Both the position numbers and the translations under genes were made by a program. The notes beneath the pieces were generated by a model. That model saw only the letters and a list, made by a program, of their open reading frames with translations. It had not been told where the DNA came from and searched no databases. A stretch of 64,000 bases of DNA from Ulva prolifera (Eukaryota > Chlorophyta > Ulvophyceae > Ulvales > Ulvaceae). The DNA lies in assembly GCA_023078555.1 (NCBI GenBank), contig CM041202.1, positions 620,001-684,000 of the forward strand, in the 5' to 3' direction. Of the stretch, positions 10,537 through 23,683 are shown piece after piece. Position 1 is the first letter of the stretch; each line of letters starts with the position of its first letter.

Positions 10537-13500
10537 GGACAATGCCTCCAGGACCCGAGCCTGACGAGCACGATGCGTCAGCTGCTGCAAGAAGAGAATC
10601 CCGACGCTCCGGTGTTTGTGTCAAAGCCGAGGGAGCTGGAGGACGCGATCCTCCAGGGAAGGCTCCACATCGTCGTCACGGCGCACCTGGACATGACCTC
10701 CATGCCGCTGCGCTCCACAACCATCTGCCCAGACGGCTGCGAAAGCCCGCTTCCGGAGACACGCGAGACGATCTCCATCCGGGTGTGCTTCGCGGACACC
10801 CTGCGGCGATGTCAGCGGAGCTCGCGACTCAGCTCCTGACTATTCGCAAGCCGATAGTGGCCGTCACGCCATGACATGCCCGGGACGCTGCATGGGCACG
10901 CCAGCAGCTGCTCGGGAGGTTATGCATGGTCATCGCAAGCTGCATATCGCAAAATCTGCATTGTCCGCAGCTGAAGCTGAAATTGTGGGCCTGGTGGGCC
11001 TGGTGTCTGTCTGCCCAGCCCCTCAGGTGGCCCCTGCAGGGCACCAAGGTTGAAATGGCCAGCATGCACATATCTCTCAGGCTGGTGCCTTTGGTCGGTA
11101 AGCATCACACATTCTTTCGCGATGATTGTACGATGATTGTACCTTGCAGCCAGCGCCATTGTTATGTGAATCAATTGCATGCAAGAGATCCCAGCAAATC
11201 AGATTGTGGTGGTAGCTCTCCTGTGGCATGACCCAGCGACCAGATGCTGGCCAGATGCTGGCCAGATGCTGAGCTACAAGACACAGCCAGTCATAGCCAC
11301 TGGACACGGCAGTCTGATGTTGCAGCGCAGCCTGGCGCTTCTCGGCCTGCAGTCTGCAGCTAGGGACTCCAAGCACCTGCTGCCACACCAGCTAGCTGAT
11401 ACTATGTAGTATAGGCTGATCCACGTGAGTGGCACAGGCAGGTAGCACTGCGGGACGCACACGCACACGCACACACGTACACGCACACGCACACACGTAC
11501 ACGCACATCCAAGTGCAGCCATGAGGGGCAGCAGCGACCTTCAACGTGCTGCAGCAGCCAGCACGCTCGTGTATGGCACTGCTGTTGCCTGCGCCTCCGT
11601 GCCGCAGCGCTGAGTGCACAGTCCATGGAACGGCGCCTGCCTGCGCTGAGTTGAAAGGCTCCAGCACCAGCGGACCCTGGCAGCGGACCCTGGGGGGGGG
11701 GGGGGGGGGGGGGGGTACGTGTGTTGTAGCAACAATGCCGAGAGGCAGGCAGCTCCGCAGGAACTACACGCACCACGACCGCGGGGCATTTTTGTGCGTG
11801 TTACAAGGACAACATCACAGAGGCCGATAGTTCTGCCAGGGCAACGCACAAGCACACCAGCGCCACCGAAGTGTGCGTGCGTGTGTGTGCAGGGGGAGTG
11901 TGTGGCGCCCCCAGAGGACCTGGACCTCGCCGTCCTCGACCGCACCCCCGGCGCCGCCGAGCTGCTGCCGTTCCGGGACCGCCAGTGCCTCATCATGACC
12001 CACGAGGACCTCTTCCTGATCCTCTCCTACCGGTGCGCTTGAGCCTATGCTGTACATGCATGGCCACCATGCATATGTATCTGTTCAAGCGGGTCCACCT
12101 GCTCACACCACACCGCGCATGCATGCTCCGTGTAACGGAATCATGCGCCAGCGCCAGCGCTGTCATGGAATAAAATGCTACCAACGGTGGCGGAGGGTGC
12201 AGGTTCTGGCTGGACAACCTGTACCTGCGGGCGGTGTACCACAACGCGCCGAACGACCGGGAGTATCAGTTCATCTCTCTGATCGGATTCCCGCCGCTGA
12301 AGTGGCCGCTGGAGGGTGAGGGCAAGCGCTTCGTCACCCGCACCACCTTCCAGGGTGACGGCCTCGGGCCGGCCGTGGGCATATGGGCCGACGAGAGCGT
12401 TTATGTCGAGAGTGCGCCCCCCTCCCTCCGTGTTGCACCCACATCGCCACTGGCAGAGCCGAGGCCGAGCATGTGGCAAACAGGCCTATGCGATCAATTT
12501 CATTGGATCCTCACAATGTTTGCTACATGTCTGTGGCGGGCCAAGACCGCTTGAATCTAATCGATGCAGAGAGTTCTCAGGTATGCTAGCGAAAGGCACG
12601 TGGAGAGAAGCACCCTACGTGTAGAATCCCGAGGCAATGTAGGGCCACAGAATTTTGCCAGATGGCCCACGAGTAGCACCGCTCCATCAATCGTGTTTTC
12701 ACAGCATCACTTGCCAGGCTCATTTTTAAGCATGCATGGCATCCACAAATGAGGCCAGCATGCACATGCGCTCTCGGACACCCCATCGCCGTGCCTGACG
12801 TGCAGATTGCACATTCGCAAACCTCGGCGGCGACGGCTCAGACAGCGCAGCGTGCGGCGACTGCACCGGCGCTGTCAACGTGGTAGCCCCTGTGCACATC
12901 GTGAATTCCACATTCTTCGACCCCATGCGTGCCAACTTCACCAACTACATCCGTGCCTGGGGCAACGGCAGTGCCCTCATCACCGGCTGCACGTTTGAGG
13001 AGCCTTCAAACATCACCTACCCGCTGTTCTACGCGCGGGAAAACGGAACGGTCTACACGGACGATGCGACCGTCCGCGTGCGCACAGACAACGGCCCGAC
13101 GGTGAGAGCGAGCCCAGTCGCCGATGTGCCGGAGTTCCCGCCAGACTCGACCAAGGCCTTCCTACAGCGGAACAACCCTTGGTTTTCGAACGTCCTGGAT
13201 GTGCGCCCCTCTCTGACGGTGTCCGTGCGGGAGTGTGTGCGTGCGTGTCCCTCGCGTCCCTGTCACTCTTTTGTAATCTCCCTGCGGGAGTGGGCATCCC
13301 AACCCTGCCGCACCAAATCGTGCAATGTGACCCCAGCACATCTCATCGACTGCTGCTCGCATGGCTGCACATCCCAGTCTGTGGGTATGTGAATCTACTG
13401 TATCTCATGCATGAGCTGCATGCACACCGACGAAGCGCGGTGCTCACACGGCGTGCTGCGCTTGCTGCAACGTGCTGACCCCCCGGCTGCAGAGTCAGAA

Positions 13501-16358
13501 TCAGACCGTGACCGCGGCTCCGGCGTACCCTACACCAGCACAGCCAGTGCCTCGGCTGGAGGGGAGTGCCGTGGTGGCTGGCGGAGCGGCGGATGCGGAC
13601 TCCGGGGTGCCCGCGGACCTCAACGCCCGCGCGCCCCCTGCCTCCGATGACAGCGACGACAGCCTCCCCACCTCCGCCATCATCGCCATCGTCATCCCGG
13701 CCTTCCTCCTGCTGCTGCTCTGCTGCGCCGCGGCGGCGTTTCTGCTGCTGCGGCGGCGGAGTCGGCAGCGTGGCGTCGCAGCGAGGGAGGCGGCGAAGGA
13801 GGCAGCAAACGTGGACACGGGCGATTCCTCCGACATCGCGACGCCTGTCGGCCCCGTCTCTGGCTTACCCTGGGACAAGACGAGCATTCGGGTGCGTGCG
13901 GCTTCCGTTGATGTGTGTGGTACACTGTTGGCTGGCCCGCGGCATAGCACTCACGTCCGTTTCCGCTGTCAACAGCAATTGTGCCACACGGCTCTGCATG
14001 TTCGTGCTGAGCTGTGCGCACTGGGGAGGCAGCGCTCATATCTATTCTCACCAGTTTCCTTCTCGGAAAACATGCAGTCGTTGTGCCATTGCAGTCCGCA
14101 GGAGCCATCTCTGGCGTGGCGAGCACCCTCGCGCCACAGCCGTCGCGCGCTACCAGCGCCGGCAGCGGGCCGCGTGGCAGCACGCATGGGCTCCTCCTGC
14201 CGGTCGGCTCCTCGGACACGAGCCGCGGCGGCTCCATCACCGCAGCGCCGGTCCCCCCGGCGGGCGCGCCCATGCGCACGCTGCTCGCCTTCATCCAGTC
14301 GCAGCTCGACTCCCTCGGCCCGGACGACGTGCTGCTGTCGCAGTTCAAGCTCAACCCTTCTTCCTCAGAGCGCCGCACCGGCAGTACGTATACGCCCCTC
14401 TGGCCCCACACCGCTGCCTGCGCCTGACGACCCTCTACCCCTGCTTGTGTGACCCCGTTGTGATTTATTCCTCCTGTATCCATGGCCGCTGAGTGGGCGA
14501 GCCACCGCTGCTTCCTCCTGTACTGAATGTGGCACTCGGCACCCACGTCTCTGTGGCATCAGCATGCATGCGCAAAATCAATTTGTTTGACCTTGCCCCC
14601 CGAGAGCGTGCAGCAGCTCCCCCCAACTTCCCTTGAGTACTCCATACACCTTGCGCATCTCGGTGCTGGATGGAGGTCAGCCTCTCCGCCCGCGCACACT
14701 TGGAGAGCAAGGAGTGCACCCTTCGGCCACTGCGGAATCGACGTCCCAGGGGCTCGCCTGACACATATGCATCTGCCTTGCAGGCCACTCAGTGGTCGCG
14801 TTTGCCACGGGCGCATACGACCGCCTGCCATATGCAATCAAGTTCTTTGCGGCGCGGGCGCCCTTCGACGCGGAGGTCGCGATGAGCCACGAGGCTGGCA
14901 TCGAGAAGCTCGCGCCGCGAATTCATGCCATGTACGACCCGGCCAGCGCCGACGTCGCAATGGCCGGCGCCACTGACCGCTTCGGCCGGCCGCTGCCGCC
15001 ATGCATTGTGACCGCGCGCGGCGAGAGCCTGTCAGAGTGGACCCGGCGCGCCACGCCGGACGTCTTTCAGGCGGTGGCGGTGTGACCCCTCCTTCTGTTG
15101 TTTCCCCCTTAGCCACAATGTGCATGACCGACTGCTGATGGTTGATCTGGACGCGACTGCCGCCGTCCCCTTGATGCTGCTGCTGATGCATGCATGGATA
15201 CATCAATCATGATGCAGCGATCAGTGCTTTCGGAGGGATTGTAGATCTCGAGCGCTGCTGTGTGCTGCGATGCTGCAGGTAGAACATGCATTTGCGCCAT
15301 GCACAGCCCGCGCTACATGCAGTGTTGTGCCGCTCAGTATGCCGACTGTGCACCTGCCGACAGTGATGGAACGAACGAGTTTCAACAGCTCACCCGGAAA
15401 TTCTGGACACCTTTCGCAGAACGGTTGTCATTGTGGCGCTGCACGGCCGTCCAGCAACTGTCCCCCCTGGAGCGTTCCATCTGCCTTTGTCTGACAATAT
15501 GCAAATGCATGGGCATGTGGCTACAGGTATTGGCACATGTTGCCATGCGGCTGCGGGACGTGCACGCTGCCGGCTTCGTGCACCGCGGCGTCAAGCCGAC
15601 GCACATCCTACTGCTGCCGCGCGAGAACCGCTGGACGCTCGTGGACTTTGACCGTGCCGCGGCGACCGGCGCGGCAGTCGCGCCGTCCGGGTCGCTGGAC
15701 TATGCGCCGCCGGAGGTGCTGGCGGCGGTGGAGAGCGGCGCCGCGACGATCACGGCACAGCCCGCGCTCGACGCGTGGGCGCTTGGGGTTGTCGCGTTTG
15801 AGCTGCTCACCGGCAAGAAGGCCCTCGACTCCGCGAGAGATGGCACCAAAGCTGTATCCCCCCCCCCTCTCCGTGTCCCTTCCGGCCTTGTCTCTGTGCT
15901 GTGTGGCATCCACGGCACAGCCGATCTGATATCTGTATCGGTCCATATGGTGTACTGTGATGCTTCACGGGCTCCCCATCGTGTGCATGCATGTGTAGAA
16001 CAACGGTGCGATGGTCTGGCAGTGCCCAACACGGAAGTTGCAATCATGGCGGATGCACTGTCTATGTGGTCCTGGCAAGCAGGATTGTCCGTGATTCTGA
16101 CGCATGGGCTGTCAGCAGCATGCATGCGAGTGGCCACAGGGGTGTGGACATGTGCAGGTGGCCGCGCAGCTGCGAGGGGAGGGGGAGCTGCCGTGGGAGG
16201 GTGAGCAGCTGTGCCAGGACACGCGGCGCCAGCTCGGCATCTTCTGCCGCGCCGTGCTGGGCCTGCTGCACCGTGAGCCCGCCCAGCGCGCAGGCATGTC
16301 GGACTTTTGTGACACCTGCAATGACGTCGTCATGAGCCACACGACGATGGCGGGGTGA
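10537..16358 (+). CDS. Gene B: receptor-like pseudokinase with beta-helix ectodomain (HRG, DFD)
   Basis: Exons by eye: E1 10537-10782, E2 11893-12032, E3 12203-12411, E4 12806-13200, E5 13493-13891, E6 14095-14383, K1 14784-15079, K2 15527-15853, K3 16158-16358 (TGA); 834 codons, signal exon not found. The ectodomain has VVTAHLDMTSMPL, VTRTTFQGDG, CTFANLGG and IVNSTFFDP. E5 carries a PAYPTPAQPVP stalk, a helix around IPAFLLLLLCC, RRRSRQR and the cytoplasmic motif LPWDK. The kinase fold is kept: beta3 Lys in YAIKFF, GESLSEW, DAWALG and REPAQR. The active site is altered: HRG instead of HRD (15581-15589), KPTH instead of KPEN, and DFD instead of DFG (15644-15652). Loss of the catalytic Asp predicts a pseudokinase, which is inference from family rules. 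The E4/E5 intron holds a retroposon tail and the E1/E2 intron a run of 24 G. Confidence 0.88.
11457..11510. repeat. CA-rich compound microsatellite
   Basis: It consists of repeated ACGCACACGC/ACACACGTAC units in the E1/E2 intron of gene B. Confidence 0.8.
11692..11715. repeat. Homopolymer of 24 G in intron of gene B
   Basis: An uninterrupted G tract lies about 180 bp upstream of the E2 acceptor, within the largest intron of gene B. Confidence 0.9.
13228..13278 (+). repeat. Retroposon 3' tail, family R1, in intron of gene B
   Basis: A short fragment ends CACTCTTTTGTAAT, the R1 terminus with TGTAA. It is in the same sense as gene B, so it places a potential polyadenylation signal inside the E4/E5 intron, just before the transmembrane exon. 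Confidence 0.5.
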
Positions 16359-17821
16359 GGAGGCCGCCGGGCGCTGAGCCGCCCGGACCCTGACTGCCGC
16401 CGCCGCTGTGTGCGATGTGCACGTGGCAGCATGGCGCATCGACAGTGCCGGGCTGCGACGCCTGGCCGCTGGCTGCGCGTGGAGCCGGCCTCCACGATCA
16501 CATATGCATACGTCGGCGTGATCGCACGTGAATTCAGCACGGCCGGATTTCAGAGTTTTTGTTACGTGAGCGCCTGCAGTAATGCAAGGCGCTGGATATT
16601 GCTGCTTGCCAGGGGCGTCGAGCTGACGAAACAACGAGGCCCCCCGTAGCGGCCTCGTTCGCCTGGGTATTTGTCTCAGCCTCAAAGAGTGTTTCACACA
16701 CTACTGCATGTAGGGCGGGCCGCACACAGCAAAGGACGTGCTGCATGCTTTCTGCGGTGCCCAGCATGGTGAACTGGTCATGGAGATGACCCAAACGTGT
16801 AGCAGGCACGCCATCGCATGCTTCATTGATGAGGCAATCTGGCAGACGTGCCATTGAGAGGGCATGCATTGAGAGGGCATATGTCCCGGAGGCATGCTAA
16901 ATGAGTTGAGATGCTAAACTTATGGTCCTTTTCCCTTTACGGTGCCCTGCCGCAGCTGCTGCCAGACGCAGGTATTTTCAGTACTCACCAGGCTGTTCGG
17001 GTCGTGGCTACAGGTGCGTTCGCAGTAGTGTCTGTGCAGCATATGCAGCTGTACAGGGGCCATGGGGCCCTGCCCGTGCAGCAAGCCGACGCTGTGCAGC
17101 GAGCATGCAGTGTAGCTTAAATGGCCCATGTGTGAAATAGTTGTGTCGTGCGCACAGGCATTTATGTAAACGGGAATGTGTGGGGTGAGGGGGGTGGGTG
17201 GGTGGCGTCGCTGCTGTGGCCGACCACTTTTGAGAAGGAAGGTGGCTGCCGAAGCATGGTTGCCTTTGTGAAGGACATGTGCAATAGTTGTGTACGCACA
17301 ATGCAATAGTTGTGTACGCACAAATGAACGTCGCAGGTTCACTCCACGGCATCGCCGCTGTGGCGCAGCTATGTGCTGCTCTTCCACATGCCCTGCCATG
17401 TGTTGGAGTTCGTGTTCAAATCTCCTGCAAAACCTCGTTGATGGGTATTCGGACAACCACTGCAGCCCAGGGGTATTTTCTCGACAATTGCACACTGCCA
17501 TTGTGCGCCGTCCAGAAATGGACATCTACCCCTCTTCACGCGGTCTGCCAAACAGCATCAGTGGCACATTGTAATGACTCTGCAACTCTTGGTGAACAAC
17601 CATGCAGACATCACTGCCAACCACACTAAATCATATCCATATTCTTTTCTACCCTGTCAACAGAAAAGCGCTAGAGCATCCACAGTCAGATATTATCTCG
17701 CCCGGCCAAACACTCAACAGCCTCAGGCCATCATACTGACTGCAATCATCACTGGGATTCAACAATCAGCGTGGCCGTACTTCTACGGCACCGTGACAAG
17801 CTTCTCTCCGCTGTGCGCGCA
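16359..17821. other. Convergent spacer between genes B and C
   Basis: Genes B (+) and C (-) end facing each other across this stretch. It contains short tandem duplications (around 16850-16880, and a 22-bp unit repeated at 17281-17324). No family motif or other recognisable coding sequence is seen. It should contain both 3' untranslated regions. Confidence 0.6.
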
Positions 17822-20800
17822 TCATGATGTGCCGACAGTGGTCTTACTGGCGACCACGTCGTCGCATGCGTTGCACAGCTCGCTCACAGGAGCGCGCTGC
17901 GCTGGGTCACGGCACAGCAGGCCCAGCACGGCGCCGCGGAAAACGCCGAGCTGGCGCCGCGTCTCGTCCGTCAGCCGGTCGCCCTCCCACGGCAGCTCCG
18001 CGTCGCCCCGCAGCTGCGCCAGAACCTGCACCGCCCGTTCCCGTCAGAGACTTCCTGTCTCTGTCTCCAGTCAAGGCGCTGCAGCTGCACATTTGCGCTC
18101 AAGCGGCTGGCAACTATATGCGTTCCACAGACAAAAAGACTCAATATTTCTTCACGGGTCGTATCAACCAACTGATATATGCAAAGAGACCTGCGCCGCC
18201 GCGCAGTAGGTACAAGAACCACGGCAAGTTGGCCAACTGGCAGTTCCCACAGGCTCTTTTGATAGGTTGTAGAGCGTTCGTAAATTGCAGAGCTATCCGG
18301 CCGCAGCGGGGCTGCCCCAGCGCATGCATGCGCGACGCTCCCCAAGATGGTAACGCCCATGTGCCGGTTGCCCGCCATGCTTTGCTGCTGGTCCAGAGCA
18401 TATTTGCATGCATGACAGCACAGGAGTCCAGTACAGCGGTAGTTGTGCATGTCTGCGCCACACGTCTGTCTGCTGCTGTGCCGGGCGGCTGTCCTGCGGC
18501 TGCTCCACGGCACCCGCACGGCGGCGCGCTGTGCACGGCGCAGCGCGTATAGCATTGTGTGCGCAGCAAGTGCACGATAGTCATCGTGCACGGAACAATG
18601 TAATACAATACAATGCAATATATGTGAGGCTTGCTAGATCGCACCGATGCCTGGCCGTCCTTCGCGGACTCGAGCGCCCGCTTGCCCGTCAGCAGCTCGA
18701 AGGAAACCACGCCCAGCGCCCACGCGTCCATCGCCGGCTGCGCGGGGATCGTGCCGCCGCCGGCCACGGCGGCCACGACCTCCGGCGCCGCGTAGTCCAG
18801 CGTGCAGTCCGGCGCGACCGGGGCGCCGACGGCGGCGGCCTTGTCAAAGTCGATCACCGTCCAGCGGTTCTGGCGAGGCATCAGCAGGATGTGCACGGGG
18901 CGGATGTCGCAGTGCACAAAGCCCGCGGTGTGAATGTCGCGCAAGCGTGTCGCGGTGTGGGAGAGCACCTGTAGCCACACTCATACATGCAATCTCAGGT
19001 CCACCGAAGGTCAGTGCTAGGATGTTGAGGTCTGCTCCGAGAGGTTGTCATGCATGCAATGTTTCTTCAAGGTTGGCGCAGACGTCACTGGAGGTATGGT
19101 AGGAATGAATCATCGCTAAATTCATTTTCAACTGCAAGTTGCGTGCAGCTCTGCACGTGTGGACTGCTGCGTGTAGAGCCGCGCCCAGCTTACAAGGTAT
19201 CAGGCACAGCAGACGCAGATTCCGATCAAGCCACCTCGGCCAGACGTCGTCCGGCCACTACTAGTGTAGCGGCAGCACAGCACAGCACAGCACAGCACAG
19301 CACAGCACATGCAGCCGGGGGGCTTGCAAGCGCCGCACCGAGACGGCCTGGAAGACGTCGGTCTGTGAGCGCTTCAGCCACTGCTTCAGGCTCTCGCCGC
19401 GGGCGTACACAATGCATGGCGGCAGCTGTGGCCCGGCGCCGGAGCTTGAGGGGGCGGCGGTGGGGTCGTGTACGGCTCGCACAGGCGGCAGCAGCGCGCC
19501 AACGGCACCGCGCTGCAGCGCGACCTCTGCGTCAAAGGCCGCCCGCTCCGCGAAGAACTTGAGGGCGTACGGCTCGCGGTCATACACGCCCGTGGCAAAA
19601 GCCACCACAGACCGGCCTGCAGAACCGGCGTCCCGAGATCAAGTCAAACCATCGTGCGGGGGAGCTTTGGAAGGGGGAGGCAATGGACCGCCTTCACCAG
19701 GCCGAGAACATACGATTGTTGAAACAGGTGCAACACATCACAGTCAAGCCGTTACGGACGGCACCGCGGCAGCTAGTACCTCCAGTGGCGGGCTGTACCA
19801 GGGCGGGGCCGCCGTGCAGCATATTCAGGGCTGCCATCCAGAAAACCGACCTCAGAAACTGGAATTATCCTATGTGTTCAGACCCGATGACCCGACACCG
19901 GTGCGGGGCAGGCGGTTCACCGAAACGCGGGCCGCACCTCCTGCGATCCGCTCTGAGGGGCCGACGAGCTGGTACTGCTGCAGAATGGTGGTGCCAGGCA
20001 CGACGGCGTTGAGTTGCGTGTGGGTGCGGGCGATGCCCCGTAGCTGAGCTTCTGTGGCCGCTTGTGGTGGCGCTGGTAGGCCGCTGCCAGAGTCCAGCGG
20101 CGACGTGTCCGTGTCGTCTTCGACCGCCAGCGCTGCGCCGACCACCGTCGGGCCGGCGGAGGAGGTGCTTTTGATGCTAGGGCCTGACTTGGGGCGCCCC
20201 GGCTGCTGCGGGTATGCGGCCGCCGGCTGCATGCATGCAACACACATCGGCATCGTGGGTATACTTCGTGTTGCCAATGCTGTGTTGTCGGACGAGTTCA
20301 CCACACCCAGTTTGCGGCATCATGATGTACCTTATGTGGATCTTTCGCTTCCGGATTTCGGAGTTGCCAATGCCCGAATGTCCAAATTAATGGATACGGC
20401 TACGTCATCATGCATACATGCATATGCGTGGCCTCAATGCCCCGGCCGATGCGCCAGTCAAGCGGGCGTCGCAAAGAGGTCGCCGCTGTCCTGTCTGGTG
20501 TGAGTCGCTAGCTCGAGAAACATGCAGATGACCACAGCATGCACAGCAGGCACAGGTCCAGCGAAAAGCGCATGGAGCAGCAGGTCTGAGATCATGTCCG
20601 GGGTTTGGGAACCAAACACTGGCCACGCACTCGGGACCGCTGCACTGCAGGGACAGCAGCAAGGGAAGTTGTCAGGCCTCCCAACATCGGATCGTCCACC
20701 CAGTCGCAGCAGAACAAGTGGTACAACCGCGCCGGTGTCGGAACGGCGAGTAGCACACTCTATCCAAGCGCCAGCCATGACACCATGGTGTTTTAGGGTG

Positions 20801-23683
20801 CCAAAACAACACGGGCGAATGGCCGCGAGCGTGACCACATCCACATCGTCCGTACTACGTGGTACGTGATCTGATCTAGAAGGCACATGCCCCACACGGA
20901 TGATGTGTCGGATTCACGGCTGCAACGAGCTGCATGACGGCGACAGAGCCGCAGCCACAGCTCTGGCCAGGCAACCGCAATGAAGAAGGACGCGCACCCC
21001 AGGCCGAGGCTTGTCCCATGGCAGAGCGGCGCCGATGTCTGCCCCGCCAGCCTGCGCCGCATCGACCGCCGTCGGCTCGGCTTCCACCTTTTCCTCCTTG
21101 TCCTGGCTGCTGCTGCGCTTCCGAGTCCGGCACAGCAGCAACAGCAGGCAGCATGCAGTCACAGCACACAGCAGCATCAGGGCGCCGAGGACGATTGCTG
21201 CGATGGCAGCGCCCGACAGCCAATCGTCGTCGCCGTCATCGTCTGCCGCATCCCCTTGCCGCAGCGCGGCCGCAGCTTCCGCGGGGCCAGGCGCTGGGGC
21301 AAACTCGATACTCAGGTCCAGGAAGGGCACGGGGCCTGCCGGGGCGGCGGGGGTGGTCTGGGGGGCGAGGTCCTGGTTCAGCACCTGCATTGCAGCAAGG
21401 GATTCACACATGCATGGAGTGAATGCGCGTAGGTTGTGGCTCATCGAATGTACAGGCACGACGGAAGAAAGTAGCGGAGAAGTGCGGCTTTGACCAGACC
21501 ATCTGTCACTGATTTACGACGCAAGAAATGCAACATCACAGCAGAGGAACTGCGAGGCAAATGCTATACAACAAGCCCTTACGGAGCACCGGTACAGTCA
21601 CAGCACACAGCCAGCCCATCTAGCTTGACATCCGGGTCCTATGCACCGCAACGTCCACCAAAGAAGCTCCAACGCAGGGCAACGCGGAGATGGCAGGTCA
21701 CGCACTTTTCTCCGGTACGCAAACCACTCGTCCGTGCGCTCGAGGAACGTGGCATTCGCGCCCGGCGCGGGGGCGGGGATCGCCGCCAGAGGCAGCGGCG
21801 CCACCGGCGCGCCGCTGTCGGAGCGGATCCGGATCGACGGGTCGTCGGCGTAAACGGTCGCGTCGCCGCGGGTGTAGAACAGCTCCTCCGTGAGGCCTGG
21901 CTTCGGGGCAAACTCGCAGCCGGAGATGCGCACGCGGCCGCCCTCAAAGGCGCGGAGGTACGAGGTGCCGGGGAAGGGAGCCGGGTCAAAGAAGGTGGAG
22001 TTGACGACGCTCAGGGCGGCGCTGTCGCTCGCGACGATGGCGGCGGTGCAGTCCGGGCACGCGTCGCCGAAGCCGTCGCCGCCGAGGTTCGCGAACGTGC
22101 AATCTGCACACGCAAATAAAATTTCTCAACCAGTTCTAGTGCATTGTCTCGGATGTTGCTTGGGAAAATCCACTCGTGGGACACATTACACACCGGCGGC
22201 TGCTCTGCAGCTGCGATCTACTGCTGGCGCCGGAGGATGCGGGCGTCTGCGTTCGAGCCCATGCGGATCTGATCGTGTGATGGTGCATTACGTTGCCGTA
22301 CGGTAAACGCATGTCGTGCATGCATGCGTGCGCAGAGCATGCGTGCAGCCGGAGGAAGTGGGGCACACTCTCGATGTAGGTGTCTTCCTTCGCCCAGACC
22401 CCGACAGTTGGGCCGGCGCCGTCGCCCTGGAAGGTCGTGCGGGTGACGTACCGGCGGCCCTGGCCAGTCAGGGGCCAGTGGAGCGGCTCGAAGGGGGCGA
22501 GGCCGATGAAGGCATACTCTCGCGAGGTCGTAATGCGGTAGTGGCCGACACGAATGTACAGGTTGTCCAGCCACAACCTGCGCAGACTGATGGTGGTCAT
22601 GCATGCGCACACACTTGCGCACAAGCGGAGCTGAATCAGCATGCATGGGCTATTGCAGCCACGAGGGGTCAGCGCATGGACCACTGGCAAGATGACCTGT
22701 TATGCTATGATAGTAAGAGGGTTGTCCTCAGGAATGAGTGTGCGGGCGTTCAGGTGTGAGGGCAGAGGCGGCCGCACCGATGGCCCAGTGTTCGGAAGAC
22801 GTCTTCATTAACGATGACGAGGCACTGGCCCGGCTGCATCGGCAGCAGCGCAACGGCGCCGGGCGTACCCGTCAACGCCTCTAGCTCATCCTCCCTCGGG
22901 GGATCCCGGCAGTTGCCCTGCACTGTTGCTAGGTCGTACACACATTTGGCATCACACGCTGGCGATCGAGTTGAGCATTCCCTGCTTTTGAAGATACATG
23001 CCCTGATGTTGACTATTTTCACGTGTGGTCAACGACAGTTGCTAGCAGGAGGACCGAGCTCTCATGCCCAGTTCACCCTGCCAGGTATCGCATGCCTCTG
23101 TCCTGGCACCGCCTCTACGGAAGCGGCAGGATGTTCCCAACCTGTAGCAGATCAGCTAGGCACACTGCACTCGGGCCGACCCCAGATGGACCCCTGGCGT
23201 AGGCGTGAGTAACGTGTAAGAAGCAGCAGGCCGAATCAAACATCGCCGACGTACAGCGCGTTTCAGCAAGCCAAATACCGTAGACGCGAATGGGCGCGGG
23301 ATGTACTGGATCTCAGGTCGGGGATGCAGTTCTGGCCAGATACCTGGTAGCAACGCGCGCAGCAGGCAGGGGTGCACTGGCACGCACTGATCGTGCAGTG
23401 GCGAGCGGGGCGCCGGCGGCGCGGTGGGTGTGGCACGCACCCGCACGGCCTTGGTGAGTGTCATGTCAGGCAGAACGCTGTCGCAGCCGTCGGGGCAGCC
23501 GGTGTTGAGCTGCAGGGGCAGGGTGGTGAGGTCGAGGTGGGCGGTGATCTCGATGTTGCGGCGGCCCTTCGCCATTGCGTCACGCAGCGACGCCGGCGTC
23601 GTGACCACGAACGGCTCCTCGTCGTCGTCGTCCATCAACAGGCGGCGGCCGCTGCTGTGCGCTGCGGCCGCGCCGCCGTGTCC
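17822..23683 (-). CDS. Gene C: receptor-like probable pseudokinase (HCD, DFD)
   Basis: Exons in transcript order: E1 23683-23441, E2 22917-22778, E3 22577-22369, E4 22103-21706, E5 21384-20998, E6 20226-19938, K1 19616-19339, K2 18968-18645, K3 18025-17822 (TGA); 824 codons without the signal exon, which was not found upstream. The ectodomain begins with an acidic stretch (LLMDDDDEEP), then IEITAHLDLTTLPL, LWLDNLYIR, VTRTTFQGDG, CTFANLGGDG and VVNSTFFDP. E5 has an acidic pre-membrane segment (DAADDDGDDDW), a helix around IVLGALMLLCAVTACCLLLL, CRTRKR and LPWDKPRP. In the kinase, beta3 Lys is present (YALKFF), HRD reads HCD, the KPEN block reads RPVH and DFG reads DFD. The catalytic Asp is kept but two metal-site positions are changed, so activity is doubtful. 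The K1/K2 intron contains a (CACAG)n tract. Confidence 0.88.
19271..19309. repeat. (CACAG)n microsatellite in intron of gene C
   Basis: About seven tandem CACAG units lie 30 bp from the K1 exon boundary, inside the K1/K2 intron. Confidence 0.85.
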